DNA of 64,000 nucleotides from Pithys albifrons albifrons (lineage: Eukaryota; Chordata; Aves; Passeriformes; Thamnophilidae): NCBI RefSeq assembly GCF_047495875.1, contig NC_092497.1:62645977-62709976 (forward strand), given 5' to 3'. Shown here in pieces: positions 51,783 through 64,000 of the stretch (positions within the stretch are counted from its first letter, which is position 1; every line of letters starts with the position of its first letter). The notes under the pieces were generated by a model, which worked only from the letters and a program-made list of their open reading frames with translations, searched no databases and was not told the DNA's origin. The position numbers and the translations under genes were made by a program.

Positions 51783-53154
51783 AAGTATCTGTTTTGTAAA
51801 TTTGAAAGGGGAGAATTGTTGGATTTGGGTGTTGGTTGTTTTTTACTTTCTTTCAAGGATAATATGTTGTATTTTTGAGCCATTCCAATGTAAAATTGCA
51901 TTGCAAATGGCTGCTAAGCTCTGGAATCTGATATAAATCCCTGCTGTCTACTGACTGAAGAACAGGAACTAGAAAAACAATTGCATAGGGCAGTGACCAG
52001 TATGTCACTTGTTATATTTCAAATACATAATGATGCATTAGCAAATATATACTAAGAAATGCTAAGACAAGGATGAATTGCCAAGTTGTACTGCATAAGT
52101 ATAGGAATAATCCAAAATTACCTCAAAGGAAAGGAAGTCAAAATAAAAAATAAAATCAAATCAAAGCTACAATATTTTTTTCAAAATGTATTTTTATGTT
52201 TCCAGGCAATGGAGCCAGCAAAGTATCCCACTAACGCTTCACAACTGAGTGTGCTCTGTAGGCCTTAACATTTCACAGGACAGAGCAGGGGAACAGTTTC
52301 CATGTACTCAGACAATGACAGATGCTGAGATGATAAATAACCAAAGTCAAACATGACTTCCTGCAGAGTCAGGCAAATGCTGCAACTTTGTCCATTACCC
52401 TGCCCCTATGACCCCCGCAATGAACCAAAGAATTTTGATTAAATTTTGATTCAGTGTTCCTGACCCTGTGTGAGCATCATCATTATCAGCCAAATAGAGC
52501 AGCTGGTGACAAGCAGGGACATGTGGGGACAATCTTGAAGGACTCCTCTTTCAGAGGGGCTCAGCATGCAGCCCCCCATGTCCCCTCAGACATCACTGTG
52601 ACACAAAGACACACAATCCATGGCCTTTGCAGGTATTTTGCCCTCTCTGTCTGCCCAACTCCTCCTCATCCCCAACAGGCTGGAGTAGATAGGGTGTTAC
52701 CTTCCCAAACTTCTCCATCCCACACCCTGAGCATGGAGGTCTCTGTGGTACTGAGCCTGATCAACTCAATTCACTCGGGGTGGAAAAATAAATTTGGGAG
52801 GAAAAGCAGGGGAACTCTCTCAGGTTCCGTGGGAATCACATCCAACGTCACACTGATCTAAAACAACAGTCTGCCATCCCTCTGGAGCAACATTAAATAG
52901 CCCTCAGCATGGAAATGTATCCCTCACTCCCCTGAGAGAGGAGGCAGCATCTTGCGATGTGCCTTTGCCAATAGCTGGAGGCACAGCAGGCCCCATGGGA
53001 CTGAAAAGAAAGTTCCTCAAGCTTTCTTAAGCCCCCTCAGTTCAACAGATTCCTGAGCAGGGTGTAAAGAGAAAGCCACCCAGAGCTCGGATGTCTGAAA
53101 GTCACAGAGTTGTGAAAGGACACAGAGTCCTACACAATTTATGGAGAGAACTGA
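51783..53154. other. unique noncoding DNA with a GC-richer patch
   Basis: A 135-codon frame at 52454-52861 lies in a patch of higher GC. It lacks any domain I know and CpG enrichment is not apparent, so I do not call a gene. Confidence 0.5.
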
Positions 53155-53360
53155 CAGTTTTACAAAGGGTATAGTACTAAATATACTGCTTAAAATAAGT
53201 GTGCATATTAAAAAAAGACTACATTATAGTTAACAACAAATAATTGTCTATAACATTATGATAAGTTATAAATTATGAATAATTATAGTAATAAACTAAT
53301 AATTTTATCACACTGGGTTTGTATCTTAATGTGCATATAATTCTTAAAATACATTTAAAA
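53155..53360. repeat. extremely AT-rich tract
   Basis: About 200 bases dominated by A and T, with recurrent ATAATTATAG and TAATAATT motifs and very few G or C. It is not a clean tandem repeat. Such tracts may act as easily unwound or matrix-attachment DNA; that is inference. Confidence 0.6.
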
Positions 53361-56300
53361 TTTCTGCATCTCTTAAGCAGTTCTTAAGAGAACTTTACCT
53401 CCTCTATGTATGTAAGGATGTTATTTTGTAATAGAGACACTATACTTGTAATTTACTCTTTTCAGTAGAAAATAGTGCATAGAAATAAAAAAGTTATATG
53501 GACCATTTAAAAAACTATCTATAATGTAATATAATTGTTTATTATTTATGTTAAATGAAAACGTACTTACCTATCATTTCTCCATTACAAGTCCAGTGAA
53601 TGTTCTATTATTGGTGTGATAATGTCCACATGAGGCAACCTCTTTTCTTCACATTATGCATATTGCAAGCCTCACACACAAGGACAGAAGAGCCTGTTGT
53701 GCTGGGATTTTTGATCTGCTGACTTGCACCAAAAAATTTTTAAAAAATAAAAAAATAAAAAAATTCAACAGGTCTAAGTGGGGTTTACCCCTCTGAGGGA
53801 TGAACATGTGCTGGGAGTCTGGCCCTGGTCATAACTCTGCATAGGCAATAAATGAACGTTTTCTAAACCACTAAATACTGCTTGCACTTCTCTCTGCAGA
53901 TCAGGGCTGAAGTTTGGGCACTTTTTAATGCTTGAGACTATTTAAAAATGTAATATCATTCTAGGAGAGAGAAATAGTTGCCAGGTGAACGTGCCAGTGC
54001 CTGTTTGTCACCATATGTAGTTGGGCACCTTGACCTTCAGTCATCTCAACAATTCAAACAATGTTTTATTATATAGTGGAGGTTCCTTATACTATTTCTA
54101 CTGAAGAATACCAAAATTACCTCTGGACATTATATGCATCGACTCTCCAGAAGAAGGCTGCTCCTTTTTTGGCTTTTTTATTTTTTTGTTTGTTTTGTTT
54201 CCAGATTTTTATAATAAAGAGGTCAAAGCTGGTATAAGTAATTGTGCATGGGGGAGCACCTTGAGATATATTCCTGCTAACTAAAACTGATAGCCCACTG
54301 TCATCAAGTAAGCATTTAGTAGCACATAGTTATGTATAAACTAATATTTAGTATTTAGTTGTGCATTTTGCCAATAGCCTGTGAAATCAACCAAGGAAAT
54401 CTCATTATTTCAATGCTCTTGCAGGCAAAAGGCATTGCAGGCCATTGAGGCCCTGCTGATAAGTGTTTGCACACCTGAACGCTCCACTGTTCATGTCCCC
54501 TGTTTCACAGCTGGCAAAAACAAGCTTTATTCCACCCAGTGACAATAAATAACTAGTTCATTGACCTCTGCTCATAGGCACATTGAGACCAAGGACATAT
54601 CTGTGCTTAATCTGGTTTTGTGCACCTGAGTGTTAATTTTGACCATTGCCTTGTCCTTTGAATTTTGTACAGAAGCCAGTGATGCTCTGGTCCTGCCATG
54701 GGCACAATTCTATCTCACGTCTTCCACTACTACACGCACAAGAAAAGCAAATCTTCCTAAGAATATTTCCAATGAAACTACTCAATGCAAGTCTCTTTTC
54801 CCTACTGACAGACAGCTCACCATTGGGCTGCAAGCAGATTGTGCCACTGGAAGAAAACTAAAACCAGAACAACTATTTCGCACTCAAAGGAGCAAAAGTT
54901 TATTTTGGCCTTGCATGAATTCTGCCCATAGTCTCACAATTTTATCTGTTCCTTAGAACCTTGATGATCCTGCCTGACAGTCCTGTAAACAGATATTCTG
55001 CACAGCTTCCTGCAGTTTCTGAATTGAATCACACTGTAATGTCCTGAATACTGCAGATGGGCTCTTTCATTTCTACATTATCTATTATAGTGGGTTTTCA
55101 ATACAATATCCATGGAAAATAGTCACATTAAAGAAAAAGTCTTTTCTACATAGAGACCTTTTTCTGTTTTCATTCAGGTTATTTCTAAGTGTCATTTTGT
55201 AGTTCAACATGACAAAGTCTACCACCATGTGCCAATCACTTCTGTTGTTCCCTAAGCATGTTTGTGCCACATCCATTCAGTTGTTTTTCCCCTACTCTGT
55301 GTTTATGACCTTCTGTTTTCCTTTCCCAAGTGCTGTAATAGTGGAATAGTCACATTATTATAGACAAGGTCCTATTCCCTGAAAGACAATCATCCTCCCT
55401 GAAATCTCTGTATTTACAGGATAACAGTGCATTCATAAGAGAATTGGACCTAGCATCTGAGCATTCGTATTAGCCACAATATTGCACATTTAAATGAGAA
55501 TTAGTCACAGGGAGTATGCTGTTCCATTCATCTTCCGAGTGACTTTTGCCTTCCTAAATACTTGCAGAATTAGGTATTTAGGGTGCAGTGGGGCAGAAGG
55601 GGCGTTAGGAAGTGTTGCTGTCACTGGCCCTGACTAAGAATAGATAGAAAACCAGACTTATGGTCTCTGCAGATGAAGAAGCTGGAACTTACCAACCCTG
55701 TCTCAGCTGAGATAATGGCAAGATGCTTGTTTTCTGATGAAGCATCCTTCATAGTTGATGCTCCAGGTGGGAAGCAACGGGCATCTCTCAAGGCAGCTTT
55801 GTTACTAGGCAGGGTATCAATATTTTTCTCTTACAGAAAACAGCCATCCTTTCCCTGTGACATTTGTGTTACTGCTTCACACTTCAATAAGTATAAGAAC
55901 ACTTCTCTTGAAGGATGGAAGAAATCACTCTACTAAATAAGGAGACATGACAGCCAGACCCACAACTATCAGCTACTCTAGCAGAAAGATTCTAGCACTC
56001 AAATACTACTTTAGGCCTCAAGTCCTACTTGAAGATGAAGTTTATTGCATCCACTTCCAGCAATACAAGATCTCTTGCCCTCAGATTTTCTGCCACAGTA
56101 GGCATTGGTTCTCTCTGCTGTGTCAGAGGCACTGGGAAGGAATGGCTGTCCATGCCACTGCCCTGGCAGCCCCGTGGGATATTTGAATTACATGCAGAGA
56201 GAGATCAGATGGACCAAAGGGACCAGGCTATGAACTGAGATGCCAAGAGGTGCTTTTTTCCTGCTTGGGTTATGGGCACATAAGGGAACTAGGGGGTCTG

Positions 56301-59300
56301 AAGGAGGTTGAACGAAGGTCACTGCAAAAAGCTACAGGCAAAGCCTTTGTTTTCCTTCACACTTAGAATTATTTCTAAATCCCTTCTCTCCTTTGACCCC
56401 TGTTTTCAAAACCGATTTCTGGCATTTAATGTAATATCTTCAGAGCAAAGACAGCTATTTGTATTTCTGAGAAAGAGCAGAGAGATCAAGGTATTGGTTT
56501 AACATCTGCAGAGGTTAGTGCAGTCTCACTCAGAATGTGAGGGCTGTCAGAATGGCTTCCCGCTTTTCCTCTCATACATGCTGGAGAGTGGATGTATCTG
56601 AAACACTCTCAAAGCAATGATCCTGACTTAGACATTGCCCTAGCAAAGGGTCCCTCTCTGTCAGAAAACCCTTCTATCACAGCAAATGAGTGATTTTTGC
56701 TTTCTCCCTCATTTATGGAATGCTACCTGCCCTCAAAAGCAGCAAATTTGACTCTCAGATCCTTTTATTAATAGTCCATGGTCCATTAGGACTTAAACAA
56801 TTAGACAGTGCTTCTTTAAAGGCATCCAGTCACAACAGATGAAACTGTTTGAGTCTTGCATGTTTTAGTAACTTTCCATTAATGTATTTTATTATTATCA
56901 CCACACTTTTTGGTCTAATCCCTGACACCTTTTTCATCTTTGGCTACTTTAATTCTAAAAAAGATTTCACTGACACAAACCGCTAGATCTGACTTTAGCA
57001 CCAGATCTGCACTTGCTGCAGATGTTCTCTCTATTTCTCTGCATCTTTCAGCAGACAAACCTCTCTTTTGCCCAAATGTTCTGTTTCAGGCTTAATAAGC
57101 TCTTCATATCCATGAAGAATTATTTTTGTTTCTCATCCTGCCTTTTTCTCCCACAGTCACTTGTCAAGGAGGAGATTGTTCAGCAGCACTGAGTAGATGT
57201 AGTTCAGCCCAGTTTCCCCGGAGATCAATGCCCTTTTGGTGTCATTGCTCCTATCCAGGGCCTCAAAAACTACCCTCCTGTCAGTAATATTTTCCTATTC
57301 CTAACTTAGCCCTGAAGTCAAAGAGGCTGAACATAACCCAAAGGGCACAGACTGCACTTTGTCAGAGCTGCTTGTGGGGGGGGTTTTTGTGCTGATGGTT
57401 TGCGACTCACAGGCCTGTGCTGCTGTTGGAATAGCAAGTACCAGCTGTCTTCTTTCTAATGAGTTTCTACTTGATAAGGTCTACCAGTCCAGTACCTGTA
57501 AAAGTTAATCCTGTCTCAAAGAGCTCACACCTATGTGAAAGTGGGTATTCAGTGTTCTAAAAAAACAAACCAAAACAGTGAGGCCCTTTCTACCACTGCC
57601 TCAAAGGAGTTCAGACTTTATCTTTTCCTTCCATCTCTGATTAAGCCATAATGGGAGGTGAAGGCCTGCCTGCCTCCTTCTTCCCTACTAGTTTGAGAAA
57701 AAGATACCTGGTGGTTTCTTAAACCATCCAGGATCTGAAAGCAAAACTCAACAGAAACAACTCCCAGATTGGAACAGCTGTGCATCATCCACCTCCATGT
57801 CTCGCTGTACTTAAATTCTGAAAATAAACCCAAGTAAGGCTTATCTGGATGATTTTTTTGTGCATCAACTTCAAGAGAAGTCCAAGCAGAAAATAAAATT
57901 TCACAAGACTGTTTGCTGTGAGGATGTCTGCCTCCAAACTCCTGGAAGTAGAATGCATTTGAAAATTCGGATGGGGAGGCAGTTTAACTGGAGGACCGTT
58001 CTCCAATCTTCTCCACAAGAATAAAGAGGAGATGCTGAGGTAGGTTTTCCCATAAATGTATGTAGGTTTTCCCATGAGGTGTTGCTTCAGCTCAGTAAGA
58101 ACAAGGTGTTTCATGTTATATGGCAGCTTAAAGAAAAATTGCTATATTGAGAATATATGGAGTACAAAAGACACTCAGGAAAAAAGTAAAAAAAACTATC
58201 ACTGTCTAGAAAAAATTATTTTAGCATTATCAAACATAATAGGAAACATATAGTAAATCAAACTTTGGAAAACAATGTGTGGACTGCTCAGCCATCTCCA
58301 AAACAGAAGAAGATCTGGTTGCTCCTGCTCATTATGAAACAATGGAGAAAGCTATATATGAGCCAGGAACACTGGGGTGCAGCTGCCTGCAAACAAAAGA
58401 CAAAAGGATGACTTTCAGGCATGGGTGGAAGTTTAGAACCAGAAATCTTCATTCCAGAAGAAAATTTGAGTATGAAACACCAAAATAACACCTCTTAAAG
58501 GAACCATGAAGATGCTATGAATTTCAAAACATCTCAATTCTCAGCTGCAATACTGGCTTTTGGAACATTCTAATATGTTAACATTACTCATGGAAGAGAA
58601 ACCCACTCTATTGTGTTAATTCTTCAGTCCTTTGGTTATGTGTTAAGCTGGAAATTCCAAAACAATTTTTCTTGTGAAGCTGTCAGAGCAGAAATTAAAC
58701 ATCTGGACCTATGATGATTACTGAATATTAAATCCTCTTCCACTGGTAAAAATAGAGAGTCTCTGCTTTTCAGTTCCTGAGAACACATCCAAATAGGTAA
58801 ATTAATTAACAAGTATGAAGAATACAGTTTTCTACAGTTGTTCAGGTGAAATGGAGGAAGAAAAGCACAATAATTAGACCTGCTCTTTCCTCTAAATCCC
58901 AAGCTCAGCCCAGTTTCAAGACTTGATTTTTGGACAAGCTCACATTGCCATATATTCTACTGCTCTTAGACTATTTTATTAATGCCTTGTTTTATGAATC
59001 ACTCTTTCCTTCCTCCGTACGTATTACTTCCTATTTTTCTGCTCCATTTCTCATACTCATCTTCATGCTGCTTTTGCAACATATTTGATGTTGCCTTCTG
59101 TTCCTCTGGAGAGCAATGCAAGATTTCACTGAACTGCAGTGACACTCGAGGGAACAGAGCCCTCAGGAGGTGTAGTTGAATTCTGATAAGACCATGTCAG
59201 TGATGGCTCATGACAGAGTTCAGCCACTCACTGATGGTTAATGTTGGAGACTTCTGAGTACTCCAGTGAAAAATCAAATTCTAGGAAGGAAAAACAGTTT

Positions 59301-61934
59301 TCCCATTCTAATCCCTAAGTTAGAGCCACTCATACCAGAACTACCAAGGATGAAAAGTATTTACCCCATAATGAAAACCAGTTGTGTCCGAGAAGAAATC
59401 TAAGGTCTGCAACCCTCCTGGACTGCTCTGGGGAAAAGGGAGCTATGTCTAGAATCAGCTGAGACGTGCATTCTGCTGCCCAGAAGGGGTAGTGCTGACA
59501 AATACTGTGCTTCCTACATGTGTGAGCTGTGCTCCTTCTTCTAACACTCTTACCTGCCAAGATATTGACTGCTCAGGTGTCATGGGTTTACAGCTGAGCA
59601 ATTCTTTTAGTCATGGCAACAAAAGATTAAATTTTAGGCATACTTAGCAGAGCTTTCAAATCAGCTTTGCTTTCCAACAGGCATCACTCAGAGATGAGTA
59701 GGCTAGCTGCTCCTGAATGATCTCTTGGTACATACAGCAGTTTGTCACCTGAAAGATCCATTGTCCCTTGAAACTGTGGGACCTACTTATGGGCAGGAGA
59801 CAGGTAGAAACACTGGAGAACTGTTTTCCTGAGACCTGGGAGCTTGCCTCTTGCCATGAACTGCAACATCAATCTCACACAGGCAGCTTATGAAATTCAA
59901 TGCAACTTCCCAACAGCAGGACCAAGGGACCTGTACATATGTTAATTTGATATTAAATGCCCCTTGTCTGTAAATTGTTTATAAAATGCACTAAGAAAAT
60001 ACCTACAACAGCATATGCACAAACATTCCTTTACGGGAAAACAGAAGCAGCAACAACAACCACAACTCCAAGTGTCACCAGCCCTGTAAGGTACTGCCAG
60101 AGTGAGTTGGTCTGTGCTGAATGGAGCAGATTATCGCTGCAGCACCACAGGCTCTCTTGTCCCCCATTTGTGGCACTCCAGATGCTAAAGCTGCTCAGGC
60201 TACAAGCAGCTCCCCATCAATTCTCTTCACCAAATGCAAACTTTCCATTTCTTTTCTCTGAAGAGATAACTAGTCTCCACTCACTAGTTCCTGGTCAGCT
60301 TCTACAAACTAAGAAAATCATTGTTCCCCTCCAAGACAGTTTTCCTAGAACCCTGTTTGGGATTTCCTCACCTTATCTCCCACTGCTGTCCAAAAGGCAG
60401 TCAGAGTTTTGATTTCCCTTTACATAAAGTCACGGGGGGATTTAGGACAAATCAGCTTTATTTCTCTTCCTGAATGGGAATTCACTATAAACACACCTTA
60501 AAAATCCCCTCAAGCACACATTCAATCACATGGCAGGTCCAATCCTGTGACTCCATGCAAGAGACACTTTCTTCCTAATACTGTTTAAGAGCAGGAATAC
60601 TTCAGTTTCAGAGAAACACACGCTGCAATTTTTATCCAGTCCTTCCATCCTTTCCCAGACAGCATCTCCCACAATTCTGCATAGAAAATATGCACTGCCA
60701 TAGTGTCCAGTCTGAGACGTCATTCAAGAAAAACAGAGCTGCTAAGTCCCAACTAAAGCAGTCCTGCTCCACACAGTGACACAAACAGTATCTTGAAAAG
60801 TAGTGCCTTCATATGACTTCTGCAAATAAAGCTTTCATTTTCTTAATTTTCAAAGAAGAAGTACTTCAGGTTATGCTTTCAACTGCAAGAGGTTATTTGC
60901 AGAAACAATGTGGGGGGAAAGAGAAGATAAGAATAGTAAGTATTTGTTAGTCTTCTATTCCAATCTGAGACCTGAGAACATTAAGGAATATTTGTAATTT
61001 GCCCTTCTCCTTCCTAAAGTTTGGTTCTTGTTAACTGTATGGGGAGGGGAAAATACTGCGGTGAAGTCTGGTCTAGACAACGGAGTGACAAATTGCTGTG
61101 TCTTCCAAGGACAGCAATGTTTCAGCTATAAAACTGAAGTGCAGACATAAAAATCCTGCCAGTCATTCTGAATTCATAAAGTTATGTCATTTCATAGAAG
61201 AAAGTGTATTCTACCTCCTCTTATTCTCATTACTATAGAGCTCATCTGAATGAGAAGTGAGAGCTGCAGAACAAAATACAAACTATAAGTTACTACCCTG
61301 CTCTGTACTTGACCATTCCACCACCATCAGTTCTAATTACCTGTTCCCCAAGGAGCAGGGCAGCAAATCCTTCCTCTCACAGTGCCTGAGCAGGCTTGGT
61401 CAGTCAGAGCCCTCTGATGGCCATTTCCACTTATCTCCCTCCATATGGAACTACATTGAGGTTCTTCCCTGTCATTGCCCTCCCCTGAACACTTAAAGAC
61501 CCCTCCAAACAGGCATAGGGATGTTGAGTGTAGCTTGAAGCCAGCAGCTCTGTGCCTGGGGTCCAGTCCTTCCTCAGTCTGTCTCTGGTGCAAAGAGAGA
61601 TCAAAGGAACAAAGTAAGGGCAGAACACAAAGGCACAAGACCAGCATCAGCAGATTCAGCTATTTCACCATTCTTTGCATTTCACAAAGCAATAGCATTT
61701 GTATCATCTGTGGATGAGCAAAACCTGGGAAGCTGCTCAGTGCCATAACAAAAGGAAAAACACAGATGTTTTCTTGATCTTTTGAAACTCTAGCACTCAC
61801 AGATCCTGCTCTGTCCACAGTCTATTGCATGTTTAACTGACCCTCCTGTGCTAGTCTCACCACCTGAAACTTCCCGTGTTACTGACTGCTTATCATACCT
61901 GTGGGACATCAAGGACAACCTATTTCATTCCCCT
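53361..61934. other. unique noncoding DNA, no gene seen
   Basis: About 8.6 kb without a recognisable gene. An A/T homopolymer-rich patch is at 53731-53765, a TTTTG-rich patch at 54160-54200, and a direct repeat of GTAGGTTTTCCCAT with period 22 at 58040-58075. The 151-codon frame at 59957-60412 has a Thr run and no family resemblance. Confidence 0.5.
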
Positions 61935-62030
61935 TTTTAACAGCCTTCTAAATATTTGAATATTTTCCTGTCTCCTGCAGGCTGTTGTTTTGTTGATTAA
62001 GCAATCCCTGCTCTTTGCACCTTCCCTCCG
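61935..62030 (-). mobile_element. ancient CR1/L3-like LINE fragment, ORF2 C-terminal region
   Basis: Read on -, the translation contains AGDRKIFKYLEGC, which parallels the LRGDMIxVFKYLKGC landmark near the end of CR1/L3 ORF2 proteins. The preceding residues keep the spacing of the family's LQELGLxSLEKRR segment (VQRAGIA, a stop, STKQQ). There is one stop inside the alignable part and another shortly after it, so the copy is dead. Only about 30 residues can be aligned. Family phrases are from memory. Confidence 0.7.
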
Positions 62031-63429
62031 AGCGCAGACGCACTCTGAAGATGTTTCACATCTTCCTTTAAATCCTTTGCCTCAAAGGGACCTGCTTGCT
62101 CAGCTGAGGCCTCCAAACTAATGGGTTCTGGTCTTTTGCTTCCAAAGTGCAGAGGTGACACTGCTGAGTCAGTGGCCCAGTTCACAGTCAGCTGTAACTG
62201 CTTGTTTTTTTCCACCTAAATGATGCACTTAATGAATCTCTGCCTAGTTGTCACATGGGTTGAAATTACAGTTATTCTTATACTTCTTCAAGATAAAGAA
62301 ACCTCAGGCATGTTCCTGCTCTGCATCATATAGCAAGAGTGAGTAAGGCGATAACATCAGTGTTTAAAATACAAGAAGACAACACTCACTCAGAAACCTC
62401 CACCTTCCTGCAAATTGGTGACTGAGAACTTAATTAAATTATTTAGTTAAGTTGGTGCTACCTAGTAGTCACTTAGAGTCATGAAATCCCTCCCTTTACC
62501 ACCCTCCTCTTTCTGCGTTGGCATCACCTGCATCATCTTTGGCATCATCTTTGAGGTGCTGAAATGCAAACAGTTTAATAAAGAAAAATAAAATCAACTT
62601 ATGGAAGCATTTTTATTGTGCCCTTCAGATGTCTGTCTGAGTTAAAACCACCTCACTGTGCAAACAAGGCTAAGCATTAAATGTGGTCTCAGAAGGACAA
62701 GCCCTTGAATGCATGTAGAGCTTGCAGCTGAAACAACCCATGTCAAAGAAAGGCTATGAGCCATGAAGACTGAGTGACAAGCTCTTTCTCATGAAGCAAA
62801 TAACATAGTTTTAGTCATGAGGGATTAGACTTCCACCACCACTTTGCTGCTTTTTTTTTAAAATGAAAATCTAAACAAACACAGTGAAAGTAAGTTGGTT
62901 CACAAACCAACCAAGAATGCAAACAACTATCCAGGGCACTAATGTTAACACGTTCATATTTAAATGTTGGCCTTGCAGAGTGGCCTGCATTACAAGATTT
63001 GCAAAACTGTGTACCCCAGCCTCTACTGCTCTGTCATTCATTTTCTCCCCAGACCAAGGAGAACCATGTCTGGTGTGAAGATATTTGCTTAATTAAAACT
63101 ATTTAATAAATGATACAAACACCATTCTACAAGCCATTTACTACACCCATTAAAATGCACAACCATGACCAAAGTCACCTTAAATGATTTTTTTCTTATG
63201 TGCCCAACATGGCTGTAGCAGCAAAGTGCAGAACAGTCTCCAGTGCCCAGAACAGCTATTCCCCCACAAAAGACAGACAATATAAACACCTTTGTAGCTG
63301 TTTCAAGAAGCTTTGGGCAAGCCCATACTTGACTTCTAGTTGACTTGTTAAGGTTGTTATATGTATAAAACATAGGCTGAAACTAAAGTTAGAAATAGAA
63401 ATGAGAGGTTAGTACTTGGAGATCTGTTA
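62031..63429. other. unique noncoding DNA, no gene seen
   Basis: No gene recognised. A T run near 62852 and scattered AT-rich patches only. Confidence 0.55.
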
Positions 63430-63690
63430 GCTGGTTAACCTCAGGGTAGCTCTAATAAATCACTGCTTTACTCAGTATTTAAATCAGAATAGATAAATGA
63501 AGCTTCTTACTTGTCCTTAAAGAGCCATTAAACAACATATAATGAAGTTCTGATTACTGATTATTGCCTGGAGGAAAAGAGTTATAAATAGATAAATTAA
63601 GCATTGTGGAACCTTTGTCTCACTGAAGTCAATGAAGAAGAATTTAATTGATTATATACCCATGGCCTCTTGGACCTTTCCTACACTCTG
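63430..63690. promoter_or_regulatory. candidate regulatory block
   Basis: A repeat-free block with CTGATTACTGATTATTG near 63550, CCTTTGT (SOX-type core, reverse) at 63612-63618 and TTTAATTGATTATA near 63642. This is suggestive only; the AT-rich background makes such cores frequent. Confidence 0.18.
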
Positions 63691-64000
63691 CATTATTAGT
63701 GACCAAAATTTCACAACATGGTAAGGGAGGTATTGCTTATTGTCTTTGATCTGTCTAAAAAGACATTGCAAGATTTGTAAATAAGGAAGCATTCAAATAG
63801 TTTACCTTTTTGTTTTTTCAGTGCACTCTGCTGAATACACAGGTATAATTGATAGGGTCTGTATCTCAATTTGATTGAGCCGTTTCTATTGAAAACTTAG
63901 ATGAGTTGAGACTAAAAAGCATAGTCTGCAGAAATGTGTCACTTGGAATGACAGTTTTGAAATGGAAAAAAATAATATCTTCAATAGTTTTCAATTATTG
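63691..64000. other. unique noncoding DNA to the window edge
   Basis: Nothing recognised in the last 310 bases. Confidence 0.55.

Noticed and set aside
52454..52861. 135-codon open frame in a GC-richer patch
   Set aside because: The higher GC alone lowers the stop frequency. No family signature and no CpG enrichment.
59578..59620. TGTCATGGGTTTACAGCTGA, which resembles an LTR start
   Set aside because: The similarity is short and no LTR end or target duplication could be paired with it.
59957..60412. 151-codon open frame on + with a Thr run
   Set aside because: The composition looks like translated noncoding DNA and no motif was recognised.
1..64000. CRISPR arrays, operons, integrons or other prokaryotic systems
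   Set aside because: No regular spaced repeats or packed genes, and the retroposons show that the DNA is avian.

Overview
The window looks like vertebrate, most likely avian and possibly passerine, nuclear DNA. It is AT-rich, visibly poor in CpG, full of short A-rich and T-rich tracts, and has no operon-like packing of reading frames. The avian call rests on the transposons. There are three younger CR1 retroposon 3' ends: 26090-26731 on +, 33811-33950 on - and 51633-51782 on +. Each carries the octamer-type terminus of bird CR1 elements (ATTCTGTGA or its reverse complement). There is also a bird-type solo retroviral LTR at 38563-39286 and a piece of another avian LTR at 8030-8122. Two much older CR1/L3-like fragments can still be recognised at protein level, at 22600-22800 and 61935-62030, both on -.

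I found no convincing protein-coding gene, tRNA, rRNA or known microRNA. The longest open frames (about 150 codons) are isolated. They have no recognisable domain, splice context or CpG-rich promoter, and I treat them as chance. The window is therefore best read as a gene desert or the inside of a very large intron.

Layout: 1-8 kb is unique AT-rich DNA with a TATG/TG microsatellite and A-rich tracts. An LTR remnant lies at 8.0 kb. From 8 to 22 kb the DNA is unique, with one homeodomain-motif-rich block near 13.5 kb. Near 22.7 kb there is an old CR1 fragment, followed at 23.3 kb by an unusual, almost continuous open frame and at 24.4-24.7 kb by a block that looks like a regulatory element. At 26 kb there is a CR1 copy, and just before it, on -, a short exon-like frame whose peptide resembles the start of the PDE4 UCR2 region. 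From 28 to 34 kb there is a second regulatory-looking block and the - strand CR1. Between 34 and 39 kb there are a short telomere-like repeat, a 37-bp tandem duplication and the solo LTR. From 43 to 48.6 kb there are a palindromic TATAGGGC cluster, a further regulatory-looking block and a strong potential G-quadruplex. From 49 to 64 kb the DNA is mostly unique, with a CR1 end at 51.6 kb and an old CR1 piece at 62 kb.

The regulatory-looking blocks are judged by eye from clustered binding-site cores and the absence of repeats. Their conservation was not measured, and they remain hypotheses.
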